Shown one piece after another: positions 16,279-24,376 of a stretch of 64,000 nucleotides of DNA. A program made the translations under genes and the position numbers. Each line of letters begins with the position of its first letter. The first letter of the stretch is position 1. This DNA comes from Bacillota bacterium. GTDB lineage: Bacteria; Bacillota; Clostridia; Christensenellales; Aristaeellaceae. Location of the stretch: positions 1-64,000 of the forward strand of contig JAEZHK010000082.1 in NCBI GenBank assembly GCA_023416655.1, written 5' to 3'. The notes beneath the pieces are model-generated. The model worked only from the letters and a program-made list of their open reading frames with translations. It did not search any database and had not been told where the DNA came from.

Positions 16279-16351
16279 GGCAAGTGGTGGACATTCCCGG
16301 TGCATTTCATTAAGGATAGCGCACCATCTTAAAATTGTCCACCAGTATCTT

Positions 16352-16528
16352 GAGTTGAAAATCCGCCGGGCGGCTTTTCAACTCGAGGAAGAGATCTGCG
16401 TGAGCCATGAAATCCTGCGGGATTTCCGGGCGGCTCACTGACTGAGGGAAATGTTTCCTCCACCAGTGTTCGCACTGGTTATGGAAACAAATACGTTCCC
16501 GGCGCGCTGGTCGCCGGGAACGGTTGAA
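16352..16528 (+). repeat. Four-hairpin intergenic element, copy B
   Basis: H1 is GAGTTGAAAA/TTTTCAACTC with an inner CCGCC/GGCGG (16352-16384). H2 is GAAATCC/GGGATTTC inside GTGAGCC/GGCTCAC. H3 is GTTTCC..CCAGTG/CACTGG..GGAAAC. H4 is CGTTCCCGGCG/CGCCGGGAACG, then GTTGAA. The linkers match copy A closely. It lies in the 391-nt gap between the GH31 stop and the importer promoter, and is the only copy oriented against both flanking genes. Confidence 0.88.
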
Positions 16529-16583
16529 GCACGGGGAGACTCGTCTTGCCTTGTGTGCGGACCCCGGGGTCCACGGAAGACCG

Positions 16584-18629
16584 TCAGACCTGAACGGAGA
16601 CGTCCGCGCCCTTGCGGATGAAGACCGGAATGGTGGTGAGCGGCGCCTCGGCGGAGACCGTCTGGCCGCCCGCGTAATTCATGCCGGTGTGGGACTCGAT
16701 CCAGCTTTCGCCCTCCGGCAGGTAGACCGGGCGCTCGCGAAGCCCCAGCTCCATCACCGGCGCGATGAGCAGATCCGGGCCGAACATGTACTGGTCCTCG
16801 ACCGCCACGGCCTTCTCATCCTTCGGGAAGTCGTAGAACAGCGGGCGCATGACCGGCGCGCCCTCGTCCGCCGCCTGACGCATCAGGCGCTCGGTGTAGG
16901 GCCGCATGTCCTCGCGCAGGAACAGGTACTTTTTCAGGATCTCGTAGGCTTCCTCGCCGTAGCTCCACACCTCGTTGGGGCCGCCGGTGTCCGCCTTGAC
17001 CGGGTTGGCCGAAGGCTCGCCGTTCTTGCGGTAGCCGTGCAGCCGCATCACCGGGCAGAACGCGCCGAACTGGAACCAGCGGACGAGCAGTTCCCTGTAC
17101 GCCGGGTCGTTCTGATCGCCGCCGTGGAAGCCGCCGATGTCGGTGGTCCACCAGGGGATGCCCGCCATCGCCATCGAAAGGCCGATGGCGAACTGTTCGC
17201 GAAGCGTCCTGAAGGTGGTGTCGATGTCGCCCGACCACACCAGCGCGCCGTAGCGCTGGCTGCCCGCCCACGCGCAGCGCAAAAGGTTCAGCGGGTTTTC
17301 AAGCCCGGCCGCCTTCATGCCGTCGTAGAAGGTCTTGGCGTAGAGCGCGGGGTAGACGTTGCCCACCTGCAATACGCTGCCCAGGTGGTAGCGGTAGTGG
17401 TCAAAGTCATAGACCTTGCACTCCGGCTCGGCCTCGTCCAGCCAAAACACTTTCACGCCCTTGTCGAAGTAGTTGCGTTTGGCGACCTGCCATACATAGT
17501 CCCGCGCGCCGGGGTTGGTGGCGTCGAAGGGGATTGTGTTGCCGCAGAAGTCCATGGAATATCGGACGCCCCGGTCGGTGCGCGCCAGGTAGCCCTTCTC
17601 CAGCATCTCCTTGTAGTTCTCGCTGCGCGTGTCGACGAAGGGCCAGATGGACACCATCAGCTCCGCGCCCGCCTCGTTGACCTCGCGGATCATGGCCTCC
17701 GGGTCCGGGAACTCGTCGTAATCGAAGCGCCAGTCGCCCTGCAGCGGCCAGTGGAAGAAGTCCACCACGATCACATCCAGCGGCAGGCCGCGCTTTTTGT
17801 GCTCGCGCAGGACGGAGAGCAGTTCGTCCTGCGTCCTGTAGCGCAGCTTGCACTGCCAGAAGCCCATGCCGTAGTCGGGCATCATCGGGCTGTGGCCGGT
17901 GGCGTCGGCGTAGGCGTGCTCGATCTCGGCGGGTTTGTCGCCCGCGGAAATCCAGTAATCGAGGGCCTTGGTGGACCGGGCCTGCCACTCGGTCATGTTC
18001 TTGCCGAAGGAAACGCGGCCGACCGCCGGGTTGTTCCACAAAAAGCCGTAGCCCTTGGTCGAAACGTAGAAGGGCACAGAGGCCTGGGAGTTCCGGTGCG
18101 CAAGCTCCAGCACGCAGCCCATCTTGTCCAAACACCCGTCCTGATACTGGCCCATGCCGAAGATCTTCTCGCCGGGGTTCGGCTCAAAGCGCATGTTCAG
18201 CGCGTAGTCGCCGCCCGTGATGGGCTGAAAGTCGCGCCCCTTGACTTCCAGCGCGCTGATCACCGCGAAATCGCCGCCCTCGCGGGTTCTCCACTGCTCC
18301 TCGAGGAGCTTCTCGCCCTTGTGATTGAAAAAGCTGACGCAGCCGCCGTCCGCGATCTTCGCGGTGATTTTGCCATTCGTGATCGACGCCGTCTGACCAT
18401 CGATCACAATCTCCGCCTCGGCGGATTCCGGCGCGATCAGCGCCCAGTCCTCCAAAGGCATCTCCGCCTGGCAGGTCGCCCGGACGCGCAGGCTGTCCTT
18501 CCCCCACGGCTCGATCCACAGCTTCTCATAATCGCTCAGGCGAATGAGCCTCGCGCCTTCCCGGCTGAATATTGCCACCCGTACCGCCTCCTCGATGTTG
18601 TTTGCTTGTTTCATATCAATCCAAAACAT
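16584..18629 (-). CDS. Glycoside hydrolase family 31 enzyme (alpha-xylosidase/alpha-glucosidase type)
   Basis: About 680 residues, cytoplasmic (no signal peptide). The catalytic nucleophile lies in FWLDEAEPE and the acid/base in VWSGDIDTTF, both hallmarks of GH31. The WLDxAEPE form resembles alpha-xylosidases of the Bacteroides/Cellvibrio type more than sucrase-isomaltase types, so alpha-xylosidase is my first guess. A galactose-mutarotase-like N-terminal beta domain precedes the barrel. The start is uncertain: TTG 18,641, ATG 18,629 and ATG 18,614 are in frame and none has a clear ribosome site; I took 18,629. It probably acts on the oligosaccharide imported by the downstream operon. Confidence 0.9.
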   Translation of the reverse strand: MFWIDMKQANNIEEAVRVAIFSREGARLIRLSDYEKLWIEPWGKDSLRVRATCQAEMPLEDWALIAPESAEAEIVIDGQTASITNGKITAKIADGGCVSFFNHKGEKLLEEQWRTREGGDFAVISALEVKGRDFQPITGGDYALNMRFEPNPGEKIFGMGQYQDGCLDKMGCVLELAHRNSQASVPFYVSTKGYGFLWNNPAVGRVSFGKNMTEWQARSTKALDYWISAGDKPAEIEHAYADATGHSPMMPDYGMGFWQCKLRYRTQDELLSVLREHKKRGLPLDVIVVDFFHWPLQGDWRFDYDEFPDPEAMIREVNEAGAELMVSIWPFVDTRSENYKEMLEKGYLARTDRGVRYSMDFCGNTIPFDATNPGARDYVWQVAKRNYFDKGVKVFWLDEAEPECKVYDFDHYRYHLGSVLQVGNVYPALYAKTFYDGMKAAGLENPLNLLRCAWAGSQRYGALVWSGDIDTTFRTLREQFAIGLSMAMAGIPWWTTDIGGFHGGDQNDPAYRELLVRWFQFGAFCPVMRLHGYRKNGEPSANPVKADTGGPNEVWSYGEEAYEILKKYLFLREDMRPYTERLMRQAADEGAPVMRPLFYDFPKDEKAVAVEDQYMFGPDLLIAPVMELGLRERPVYLPEGESWIESHTGMNYAGGQTVSAEAPLTTIPVFIRKGADVSVQV

Positions 18630-18779
18630 TATTTCGTCCAAAGCGGCGAGAGATTTTTGTTCCTGGCTAGGAGCCGAAGCACAGGAATAGCAGCGCTATT
18701 TCAAGCTTCGAGTGACACCGCCAGGGGCGAAAAGATCCGCCGCAACGACGAAAGAATGTTTGGGAGTGGTATTAAGTAT

Positions 18780-18821
18780 AAAGGCGGGGCCGCGCGCTTG
18801 TAAAGCGCCGCCCCGCCTTTT
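18780..18821 (-). terminator. Bidirectional terminator after the EamA gene
   Basis: GGCGGGGC (18783-18790) pairs with GCCCCGCC (18810-18817), flanked by AAA and TTTT. It lies 26 nt past the EamA stop on the minus strand. Confidence 0.65.
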
Positions 18822-18846
18822 CGGTTCACAAAGCCGTTGGACTTTT

Positions 18847-19803
18847 TTACAATGTCTGCACATTATGCCCTTCCGGTTCGTGCGCATCGCCGGATTGTTG
18901 GCTTTTCGTCGAAACGCACCGCTCCGGTACGCGCCGGACGCCCACCTCGGTCAGCACCACGGAGATCGTGATCAGCGCGCCGCCCAGCGCCATGTTCACG
19001 CGCAGCGCCTCAAACCCCAGCGCCAGCGAAAACAGCGTGCCGAACACGCCCTCCATCGACATCACCACGCCCGCCTGCGAGGCGGGCACGTGCTGCTGCG
19101 CGCGGGTCTGCAGCGCGTAGCAGAGGCACGTGGAGAAAAGGCCCAGGTAGGCGACAGGCCACGCGCCGGAGGCGAGTTGCACGGCGGTGACCGGCGGCCG
19201 CCTGAGAACTAGCACGATAAGCGCGCCCGCGGCGGCTGTGAGTAGCTGCCAGAAGGTGACGTTGGTGGCGTCGTCGCAAACGCAGTAGTGCCCCACGAAC
19301 GCGGTGTGCAGCGCGAAGAGCACGGCGCACAGCAGCACCAGAAGGTCCCCCGCCGAAAAGGAGATGCCCTTTGCGAAGTCCACCGTCAACAGCAGCACGC
19401 CGCCCATCGAAGCAAGGCACAGAAGCACTTCCCGCCCGGCGGGCCGCCGCTTCGCCATCGCCCACAGGATGAAGGGGATCATCACCACGCTGGTGGCGGT
19501 GATGAACGCCGCGCTGGACACGGTGGTCATCGCCTGCCCGGCCGTCTGCGCGTAGAACCCGCCGAAGAGGCTGGCCCCGGCGATCACCCCGTGCGTGATG
19601 TCCGAGCGGGACGAGGCGCGCACCTTCCGGCGAAACAGTACGCCCAGCACAAAAGCCGCCAGCAGGAACCTGAACGCCAGGATCCAGGCGGTGTCAAGCC
19701 CTGACCCGATGGCGTACTCCGTGGCGATGAAACCCCCGCCCCAGACCATGGTCACGACCAGCAGGATCAGAATCGACTGCCTGTGCAGGTTACTTCCGGC
19801 CAT
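18847..19803 (-). CDS. DMT-superfamily transporter (EamA family)
   Basis: 318-residue inner-membrane protein with about ten hydrophobic segments in two EamA repeats (first WGGGFIATEYAI near residue 20; second repeat after the central PPVTAVQ loop). Family members export metabolites such as amino acids or nucleosides. The start at 19,803 follows GGGGTG; a frame extension to 19,983 has no ribosome site. It stands alone, with a terminator behind it. The tail after the last helix (RRVPERCVSTKSQQSGDA) is polar and probably cytoplasmic. Substrate unknown. Confidence 0.9.
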   Translation of the reverse strand: MAGSNLHRQSILILLVVTMVWGGGFIATEYAIGSGLDTAWILAFRFLLAAFVLGVLFRRKVRASSRSDITHGVIAGASLFGGFYAQTAGQAMTTVSSAAFITATSVVMIPFILWAMAKRRPAGREVLLCLASMGGVLLLTVDFAKGISFSAGDLLVLLCAVLFALHTAFVGHYCVCDDATNVTFWQLLTAAAGALIVLVLRRPPVTAVQLASGAWPVAYLGLFSTCLCYALQTRAQQHVPASQAGVVMSMEGVFGTLFSLALGFEALRVNMALGGALITISVVLTEVGVRRVPERCVSTKSQQSGDAHEPEGHNVQTL

Positions 19804-20088
19804 GCCGCACCCCAATTCCCGCCCCCGGCTGCGCCGGAGCATGCTTTGATTCTTTGAACGCCGCCCGGCCACCGAGCCTGGGCGAGCGAAGCTGCATGCA
19901 TTATACCATTTTCCAGGAGGGGGTCCAAAGGGGCGTTGCGTTAAAAGCAAGCCGCCGCGGACGCTCGCGCCGCGTCCGAGCACACGGAAATGCCCGCGGG
20001 TTCACACAGACGAAACCGGATACCGGTTCCGCCGCGTGAGCATGCGGGCAGATGATCCGCCATATTTAGCAGGGGCCGGTGTACCCGG

Positions 20089-21570
20089 CTAGCCCCATTC
20101 CACGCTTTCGATGGCCCAGGCGGTCAGTTCGTTCATGGATGGGTGGATGACCATGGAATCCGCCATCGGCATGACGCTGCCCATGTGCGCGCATTCCGCG
20201 TCGAGCATGCGCCGCGCGGAGGCCGGGGCGAGCGCTTTCAGCGTCTGGCAGGGGCAGCCCGCGTGGATCAGGTACACAAAGGGCTGCACCAGCATGGCGG
20301 CGTAAGGGCCGACCACGTGCGCGCCGACGACCTTCATGTCCTCGGTCAAGATGATCTTTGCGAAGCCGTCGTCGTCCGAATCCGCGGAGAAGCCCATCGC
20401 GATGCCCGCGGCGACCGACGAATAGCTGTTCCTCGCCACGCCGATTGCAAGGCCCTTCGCGCGTGCCTCCCGCTCGGTCAGCCCCACGTGGGCCACCTGC
20501 GGCCAGGTGAAGACGGCCCAGGGCACCGCGTCGTAGGAGACGCCCTTCCGCTCGCCGCCAAACAGGTTCCCGATCAGCGCCGTCGCCTCGTAGTTGGCCT
20601 TGTGGCGGAACTGGAACTTGCCGTTGATGTCGCCGATGGCGTAGACGCCCTTCTCATTGGTCTCCAGAAACTCGTTGGTCGTGATCCAACCCTTTTCGTC
20701 GGTCGCGATGCCCCCGAGGTCCGCCCGCAGAAGGTCCGCGTTGGAGCGGACGCCAGAGGCGATGAAGATTTCCTCCGAGCTGAGTGTCTCCACTCCGCCT
20801 GACGCGTCCTGCACGACGAGCGCCTTGAGGCCGCCGTCCGCGGAGGCGGAAACCGCCTTCGCGCCGGTGCGCACGGTGATGCCGTGCTTCTCAAACTGCG
20901 CCCGGACGAACGCGCTGACCTCCTCCTCTTCCAGCGGGAGGATCCTGTCCTGCATCTCCACGAGCGTTACCTTCGCGCCGAAGGCGGAGAAGATGTGCGC
21001 GAACTCCGCGCCGATGGCGCCGCCGCCCACGATGACGAGGCTCTTCCACGGGGTTTTCGGGTAGCGGTCGCCGAAGAAGCTTTCACTCGTCACATAGCCC
21101 GCCTGCTCAAGGCCGTCGATCTTCGGCACGAAGGAGCGCGCGCCCGCCGACAGGATGAAGGCGCTGGCGGTGAACTCCTCGGATGCCGAACCGCCGTCGT
21201 ACATCACGTGCATGCGGCGCTTTCCGGTGAACTCCGCCTTGCCCTCGTACACGTCCAGCCCCTGCACGTTTTTGAGGCTCTGCCGGATGCCCTCGCTGTG
21301 CCCAATCTGCCCCCACATGCGCTCGGAAACCACCGCCCAGTCAAGCTCGGGCGGCTGGAATTTGAGGCCGACGCGCCCCGCGCCTTCGGCCTCGCGGATC
21401 ATGTCCGCCGGGTACACCAGCATCTTGGAGGGAATGCAGCCCTTGGTCAGGCAGGTTCCGCCGAACTTGGACATCTCCACAATGGCGCACTTCAGCCCCT
21501 GCTGAAGTGCCGCCTGCAGCACCATCAGCCCCGCGCCGCTGCCCACCACCACCAGATCGTACTTTTTCAT
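20089..21570 (-). CDS. Dihydrolipoamide dehydrogenase-like FAD/NAD(P) disulfide oxidoreductase
   Basis: 493-residue flavoprotein. It has an N-terminal FAD-binding motif (VVVGSGAGLMVLQAA), redox-active C40 and C45 in GGTCLTKGCIPSK, a second dinucleotide motif (IVGGGAIGAEFAHIF), an FAD motif (YAIGDINGKF) and a C-terminal His-Pro...Glu region (VIHPSMNELT) that would act as active-site base. The start at 21,570 is preceded by GGGAGGAA. No E2/E3-partner genes are nearby. It sits downstream of rubredoxin and rubrerythrin genes, so a role in thiol or oxidative stress metabolism is as likely as one in a 2-oxoacid complex. Confidence 0.85.
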   Translation of the reverse strand: MKKYDLVVVGSGAGLMVLQAALQQGLKCAIVEMSKFGGTCLTKGCIPSKMLVYPADMIREAEGAGRVGLKFQPPELDWAVVSERMWGQIGHSEGIRQSLKNVQGLDVYEGKAEFTGKRRMHVMYDGGSASEEFTASAFILSAGARSFVPKIDGLEQAGYVTSESFFGDRYPKTPWKSLVIVGGGAIGAEFAHIFSAFGAKVTLVEMQDRILPLEEEEVSAFVRAQFEKHGITVRTGAKAVSASADGGLKALVVQDASGGVETLSSEEIFIASGVRSNADLLRADLGGIATDEKGWITTNEFLETNEKGVYAIGDINGKFQFRHKANYEATALIGNLFGGERKGVSYDAVPWAVFTWPQVAHVGLTEREARAKGLAIGVARNSYSSVAAGIAMGFSADSDDDGFAKIILTEDMKVVGAHVVGPYAAMLVQPFVYLIHAGCPCQTLKALAPASARRMLDAECAHMGSVMPMADSMVIHPSMNELTAWAIESVEWG

Positions 21571-21611
21571 ACGGTTCCTCCCGGGGTTTTTACCCACAGT
21601 ATCCCGCTTCG

Positions 21612-21680
21612 GGCATGGCGCCATGCCCCGAAATACCATATTCGCGCGGGGCTAAGCCCGCGCGAATGCTATTACCTGGG
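21612..21680 (-). repeat. Two stem-loops between rubrerythrin and the flavoprotein gene
   Basis: CGGGGCATGG/CCATGCCCCG-like and TTCGCGCGGG/CCCGCGCGAA arms lie in the 120-nt gap. No T-tract follows on the minus strand. They resemble the stem-loops between other gene pairs in this window. Confidence 0.55.
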
Positions 21681-21690
21681 TTTTCAGCGC

Positions 21691-22356
21691 CTAATAGTTC
21701 TCTCTTCGGATTTCGAAATGGCTCCGGCTGTGCAGGCACACCGGGCAGACCTCCGGGGCGGCTGGGCCGACGATCTGATGGCCGCAGACCCGGCATTCCC
21801 ACACCACGTCCCCGTCCTTTTCAAAGACCCGGTTCGTCTCCAAGTTTTTTTTGAGCGCCCGGTAGCGGGCCTCGTGCTCCTTCTCGATGGCGGCGACGGC
21901 GCGGAAGCGGGCGGCGAGCGCCGGGAAGCCCTCGGCCTCGGCGTCTTTGGCGAAGCCCTCGTACATCTCGGTCCACTCGTAGTGCTCGCCCTCAGCCGCG
22001 GCCAGAAGGTTCTGCGCCGTCTTCCCCAGGTGGCCCAGCTCCTCAAACCAGAGCTTCGCGTGGGCGCGCTCGTTGTCGGCGGTCTTGAGGAAGAGTTCCT
22101 GCATCTGGTCGAAGCCCTCGCTCTTGGCGACGTCGGCGAAATAGGAGTACTTGTTTCGCGCCTGACTCTCGCCGGCGAAGGCGGTCTCGAGGTTCTTCTC
22201 GGTCTTGGTGCCCGCGTACTTGTTGACCGGTGCCGCGGGGGCCTCCTCCACTTTCCTGAAGCTGGAGGCCGACTGCCCGCAGCGTGGGCACTTGAAATCC
22301 GGCGTCATCGGCCCCTCGTGCACGTAGCCGCAGACCGAGCATTTCCACTTCTCCAT
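21691..22356 (-). CDS. Rubrerythrin with N- and C-terminal rubredoxin domains
   Basis: 221-residue diiron peroxidase. It has an N-terminal rubredoxin-like FeS4 site (C6, C9, C23, C26), a ferritin-like four-helix domain with diiron ligands in AGESQARNKY and ADNERAHAK, then a second FeS4 site (WECRVCG...VCPVC). Classical rubrerythrin has only the C-terminal site and reverse rubrerythrin only the N-terminal one; this protein has both. Start ATG 22,356 fits the spacing from GGGAGG better than ATG 22,362. It follows the rubredoxin gene by 56 nt, probably as one transcript giving peroxide defence in an anaerobe. Confidence 0.93.
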   Translation of the reverse strand: MEKWKCSVCGYVHEGPMTPDFKCPRCGQSASSFRKVEEAPAAPVNKYAGTKTEKNLETAFAGESQARNKYSYFADVAKSEGFDQMQELFLKTADNERAHAKLWFEELGHLGKTAQNLLAAAEGEHYEWTEMYEGFAKDAEAEGFPALAARFRAVAAIEKEHEARYRALKKNLETNRVFEKDGDVVWECRVCGHQIVGPAAPEVCPVCLHSRSHFEIRRENY

Positions 22357-22412
22357 GGGCATCCCCTCCCTTTGTCGTTGGTACAAATCGCGCATACGGA
22401 GCCCGCAGCGGG

Positions 22413-22571
22413 TTACTCCTCGGAAAACTCGCTCTTGGACGCGCCGCACAGCGGACAGACCCAATCCTCCGGCAGGCTCTCCCAAGTGGTGCCCGGCGCA
22501 ATGCCGTTGTCGGGATCGCCGGCGGCCTCGTCGTAAACATACCCGCAGACGGAGCAGACGTACTTCTTCAT
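22413..22571 (-). CDS. Rubredoxin
   Basis: A 52-residue electron carrier beginning MKKYVCSVCGYVYDEAAGD. All four iron ligands are present: C6, C9 (CSVCGY) and C39, C42 (VCPLCGASK). Length and the DPDNGIAPGT segment are typical of clostridial rubredoxin. The start at 22,571 follows AGGGTGGT. It probably donates electrons to the rubrerythrin encoded 56 nt downstream. The promoter candidate is at 22,637-22,665. Confidence 0.96.
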   Translation of the reverse strand: MKKYVCSVCGYVYDEAAGDPDNGIAPGTTWESLPEDWVCPLCGASKSEFSEE

Positions 22572-22636
22572 GATTCAGACCACCCTTTCTCAAAATGGGG
22601 TTCGCCCGGCCCCGTTGGGGTCCGGCCCTGCCATAC

Positions 22637-22665
22637 ATAATACCACATTTTTGAAGGAATTAACA
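22637..22665 (-). promoter_or_regulatory. Probable promoter of the rubredoxin-rubrerythrin unit
   Basis: TGTTAA (22660-22665), 17-nt spacer, TATTAT (22637-22642) on the minus strand in a local AT-rich stretch. The -35 box is weak. Confidence 0.45.
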
Positions 22666-22689
22666 GGCTGGGCGCGTTTTTTCGCAGGG

Positions 22690-22923
22690 CAACGGCATGA
22701 ATCGAAGATTCATGCCGTTGCGAAGGGAGCGGGGGCGGATTGATTCCCCGTCGGGCGGGCAAGCGCGCCCTTTGGGGGAATCCATAAGCACCGGCAAAGC
22801 CGGTACTTATGGTTGAACATGGAGAGCCGCGACCCTCCAAGCCTCCCGGAAATTCCAGAGATGTTGGCGCACGAAGGGGTTTCTTGCTTCGCGATGAAAA
22901 TCCGCCCGGCGGAGTTTCATCGC
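22690..22923 (-). repeat. Multi-hairpin array G between the export operon and rubredoxin
   Basis: Perfect stems: CAACGGCATGAATC/GATTCATGCCGTTG (22690-22720), GATTCCCC/GGGGAATC (22742-22782), CCATAAGCACCGGC/GCCGGTACTTATGG with one G-T pair (22782-22812), and GCGATGAAA..CCGCC/GGCGG..TTTCATCGC (22891-22923). The last stem sits directly after the adaptor stop. Read on the minus strand it is followed by GAAGCAAGAAA...GGAATTTCCGGGAGG, a diverged version of H1-H2 of the four-hairpin element. The 355-nt gap has no credible gene. Confidence 0.78.
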
Positions 22924-22926
22924 CCT

Positions 22927-24342
22927 TTACTCTACCGCGATGGAGGCCGAGCCGCTCATGCCGACCCGCATTTCGGGCGCGTTGTCCATCTGGATGGTCA
23001 CGTCGTACATCGTGATGCCGCCGATGGCCCTGCCCACGAACGCGATCTTCTTAACGCTGCCGGTGAAGGTCTGGCCCGCCAGCGCGTTGACGGTGACGGT
23101 GGCATTCTGCCCGGCTTCGAGCTTCACCACGTCCATCTCATCCACGGCGATGACCATGTCCAGCGTCTCGTCGGAGGAGAGGGAGAGGATGGCGGTGTCC
23201 TTGCCCAGCGGCACGTTGGTGATATTGTCGTACACCACGTCGATGATGCCGCTCTCGGGCGCGGTGATCTCGCCGCTGTCGAGCACGCTCTCCGCCTGGG
23301 TGATCTGGTCCAGGATGTCCTGGCGCTTGGTCAGCGCGGTCTTGTAGTCGTCGGAGATGGGCACATCCTTGAGGTCAAAGAGCGCCGTGCCCTTGGAGAC
23401 GGAGGCGTTTTCCTTGTTCAGGTACCTCGCTCTATCCACCGTGCCGCCGGTGGCGGTGATGGTGAGCGGCGAATTGATCTTCGCGGTGCCGGTACCAAGA
23501 GCCGCGCCCAGGTAGACGGATACGTTCTCGTCAAGCTCCGGGCCGTCGTCGCTGAATGTCACGGTGACTTCGCCGGTCGCGCCGGAGAGGGAATCGATGC
23601 GGCCGTCCCACTCGTCGCCCCGGTCGTCCTTGACGGTGACGGCGGCGCCCACGCGGATCAGCGTGTTGTCGCCGGGCACGAAGGTGACTTTCATCAGGCC
23701 GTCGGTGGAGAGGAGCGCCAGCGCGCCGTCGCGGCTCATGACCGTCTGCACGTCCTCGCCCTCGTCGGCGTAGACCTTCTTGACGCGGCCCTTGACCGGC
23801 GAATACACGGTTTCCGAGGCCTTCTCGCCGCTTAAGGACTTGACCACCTGCTCCTGCTGGTCGCGCTTGGCCTTGAGGTCGCTCACCGTATCGCGGAGTT
23901 TATCCCTGTCCACGCGGGCCAGCACGTCGCCGCGCGTGACTTCGTCGCCCGCCTTGGCGGGCAGCTGGATGATGGTGACGGCGGCGGGGGTCAATACGTC
24001 CACGCCGTCCTGGGCGGTCAGCGTGCCGTCGCCGGTAACCACGTTCGAGGTTTCAACCGCCTGGGCGGGCTCGGGCACCTGGCCGGAAGCAGTTCCAGGA
24101 ACCATCGCCCCGGCGGGATTCACGACAGGGGCGGTCGCGGCCGCGGCGACGGGCATCCGCTGCGGATAGGGTTCAGCCTCCGCCTCATAGCTCACCGGCG
24201 CCTTGCCCGAGAGCGCGCCCAGGAAGCCGCCGTCCGCGGTGCGGCCTAAGTATATGCCACCCGCCACGCCAAGGATCAGCACGATCAGGACCAGGATCAC
24301 CGTGACGATGGGGTTGCCACGCTTGCCTTCGGATTTCATCAT
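22927..24342 (-). CDS. Membrane-fusion/HlyD-like adaptor with two barrel-sandwich segments
   Basis: 471-residue, membrane-anchored by one N-terminal helix (VTVILVLIVLILGVAGGIYLG). Two lipoyl/biotinyl-like segments are visible (LPAKAGDEVTRGDVL; SPVKGRVKKVYADEGEDV), then a beta-rich middle, a second pair (INSPLTITATGGTVDRA; ITAPESGIIDVVYD) and a C-terminal beta-barrel region. It is a paralogue of the adaptor at 50.2-51.8 kb, sharing phrases such as VTFVPGDN versus VEFVPGAE. It is the last gene of the MarR-controlled export operon, 35 nt after the shorter adaptor. In Gram-positives such proteins probably channel ABC-exported substrate through the wall. Confidence 0.85.
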   Translation of the reverse strand: MMKSEGKRGNPIVTVILVLIVLILGVAGGIYLGRTADGGFLGALSGKAPVSYEAEAEPYPQRMPVAAAATAPVVNPAGAMVPGTASGQVPEPAQAVETSNVVTGDGTLTAQDGVDVLTPAAVTIIQLPAKAGDEVTRGDVLARVDRDKLRDTVSDLKAKRDQQEQVVKSLSGEKASETVYSPVKGRVKKVYADEGEDVQTVMSRDGALALLSTDGLMKVTFVPGDNTLIRVGAAVTVKDDRGDEWDGRIDSLSGATGEVTVTFSDDGPELDENVSVYLGAALGTGTAKINSPLTITATGGTVDRARYLNKENASVSKGTALFDLKDVPISDDYKTALTKRQDILDQITQAESVLDSGEITAPESGIIDVVYDNITNVPLGKDTAILSLSSDETLDMVIAVDEMDVVKLEAGQNATVTVNALAGQTFTGSVKKIAFVGRAIGGITMYDVTIQMDNAPEMRVGMSGSASIAVE

Positions 24343-24376
24343 TTGAGGTTCCCTCCTTATACCGGTCGTGCCGATA

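Noticed and set aside
16524..18803. A 759-codon plus-strand open frame opposite the GH31 gene
   Set aside because: Product is rich in Arg, His and Val with no family motif, while the opposite strand encodes all GH31 catalytic motifs. High GC creates such long antisense frames.
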